A DNA stretch of 64,000 nucleotides. Source: Achromobacter sp. Root83. Its GTDB lineage: Bacteria > Pseudomonadota > Gammaproteobacteria > Burkholderiales > Burkholderiaceae_B. Position numbers and translations under genes: made by a program. The first letter of the stretch is position 1. Each line of letters begins with the position of its first letter. Positions 63,525-64,000 of this stretch are shown piece by piece. The notes beneath the pieces were generated by a model, which was given only the letters and a program-made list of their open reading frames with translations, had not been told where the DNA came from and ran no database searches. The stretch is taken from contig NZ_LMIU01000009.1 in assembly GCF_001428845.1 (NCBI RefSeq), positions 139,584 through 203,583 on the forward strand, given 5' to 3'.

Positions 63525-64000
63525 ATGCCTACCCCCGCCTACATCAGCATCACCGGCAAAACCCAGGGCAACATCACCCAGGGCGCCTTCACCGCCGACT
63601 CGGTCGGCAACGTCTACGTGGAAGGCCACGAAGACCAGATCCTGGTCCAGGAGATCGAGCACCGCGTCAACACCCCGACCGACCCGCAAAGCGGCCAGCC
63701 CTCCGGCCAGCGCGTGCACAAGCCGTTCACCTTCACCAGCGCGCTCAACAAGGCCACGCCCTTGATGTACCAGGCCCTGGCGGCCGGCGAAATGCTGCCC
63801 AGGGTGGAAGTGAAGTGGTACCGCACGTCCATCGACGGCAAGCAGGAACACTTCTTCACGACCGAACTCGAAGACGCCACGATCGTGGACATCACCAGCG
63901 CATCGACGGCAAGCAGGAACACTTCTTCACGACCGAACTCGAAGACGCCACGATCGTGGACATCACCAGCGTCCTGCCGCACGCGCAAGACCCCAGCAAG
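63525..64000 (+). pseudogene. hcp: Type VI secretion tube protein Hcp, frameshifted by 71-bp duplication
   Basis: The gene encodes a secreted ring protein that stacks into the type VI secretion tube. The first 125 residues are a normal Hcp: MPTPAYISITGKTQGNITQG, YVEGHEDQILVQEIEHRV, GQRVHKPFTFTSALNKATPL and LPRVEVKWYRTSIDGKQEHFFTTELEDATIVDITS. A perfect 71-bp tandem duplication (63830-63900, 63901-63971) then shifts the frame after Ser125 into a Ser/Thr-rich nonsense tail that stays open to the window edge. Removing one copy restores VLPHAQDPSK, the expected Hcp continuation. A GGAGTT ribosome site precedes the ATG. The gene may be broken, or the duplication may be an assembly artefact. Confidence 0.85.
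63830..63971. repeat. Perfect 71-bp tandem duplication inside hcp
   Basis: Bases 63830-63900 and 63901-63971 are identical. Each copy begins CATCGACGGCAAGCAGG and ends GGACATCACCAGCG. As 71 is not a multiple of three, the second copy is read in another frame. Confidence 0.97.

Overview
The window reads as a single piece of chromosome from a GC-rich betaproteobacterium of the Burkholderiales. The family Alcaligenaceae (Achromobacter or Bordetella type) is the best fit. The reasons are the Bug-type solute-binding proteins, the gene order map/glnD - rpsB-tsf-pyrH-frr-uppS-cdsA-dxr-rseP-bamA-skp-lpxD-fabZ-lpxA-lpxB-rnhB, and the neighbouring ppsR/ppsA pair. This placement rests on protein content and gene order; no database search was possible. 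No rRNA, tRNA, CRISPR array, complete insertion sequence or prophage was seen.

Positions 1-13.9 kb are an aromatic-acid catabolic block. It opens with the end of a homoprotocatechuate meta-cleavage operon (hpaH cut by the window edge, then hpaI) and a Bug protein. A divergent pcaQ/pcaH-pcaG-pcaB unit for protocatechuate ortho-cleavage follows. Next is a phthalate unit: a second Bug protein, the phthalate 4,5-dioxygenase oxygenase, 4,5-dihydroxyphthalate decarboxylase, dioxygenase reductase, dihydrodiol dehydrogenase, a MarR regulator and a TSUP-family membrane protein. Together these convert phthalate to protocatechuate and on to carboxymuconolactone; pcaC and pcaD are not in the window. Three promoters here carry the same operator (TTAGRTCTCTAA) exactly between -35 and -10, which defines a small regulon probably controlled by the local MarR protein.

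Positions 13.9-19.8 kb lie on the minus strand: a YgjP-type metallopeptidase, a nucleotidyltransferase, dsbB, a MarC protein, glnD and map. Positions 20.6-36.5 kb are the conserved translation, isoprenoid, envelope and lipid A cluster. Positions 36.6-45.7 kb hold a lipoprotein, divergent ppsR/ppsA, an Ada-like repair regulator, a glutamine amidotransferase, an NfeD/QmcA pair, a diguanylate cyclase and smpB. Positions 45.9-52.5 kb hold ratA/rnfH, a valine-degradation operon (acyl-CoA dehydrogenase, 3-hydroxyisobutyryl-CoA hydrolase, mmsB), a thioesterase, a VIT-family protein and ygfZ. Positions 52.6-57.1 kb are mltG-tmk-holB-tatD and an ankyrin protein. Positions 57.3-62.9 kb are an IclR regulator, a polar amino acid ABC transporter with hutG, and gdhA.

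The last 600 bp hold a type VI secretion hcp gene. It has an almost ideal sigma-54 promoter and, further upstream, a 20-bp-periodic array of near-palindromes that could be enhancer sites. The hcp reading frame is shifted by a perfect 71-bp tandem duplication just before the window ends. Other unexplained structures are a 14-bp x 6 array in front of rseP, an 11-bp array between smpB and ratA, and a nested inverted repeat in the ppsA leader.
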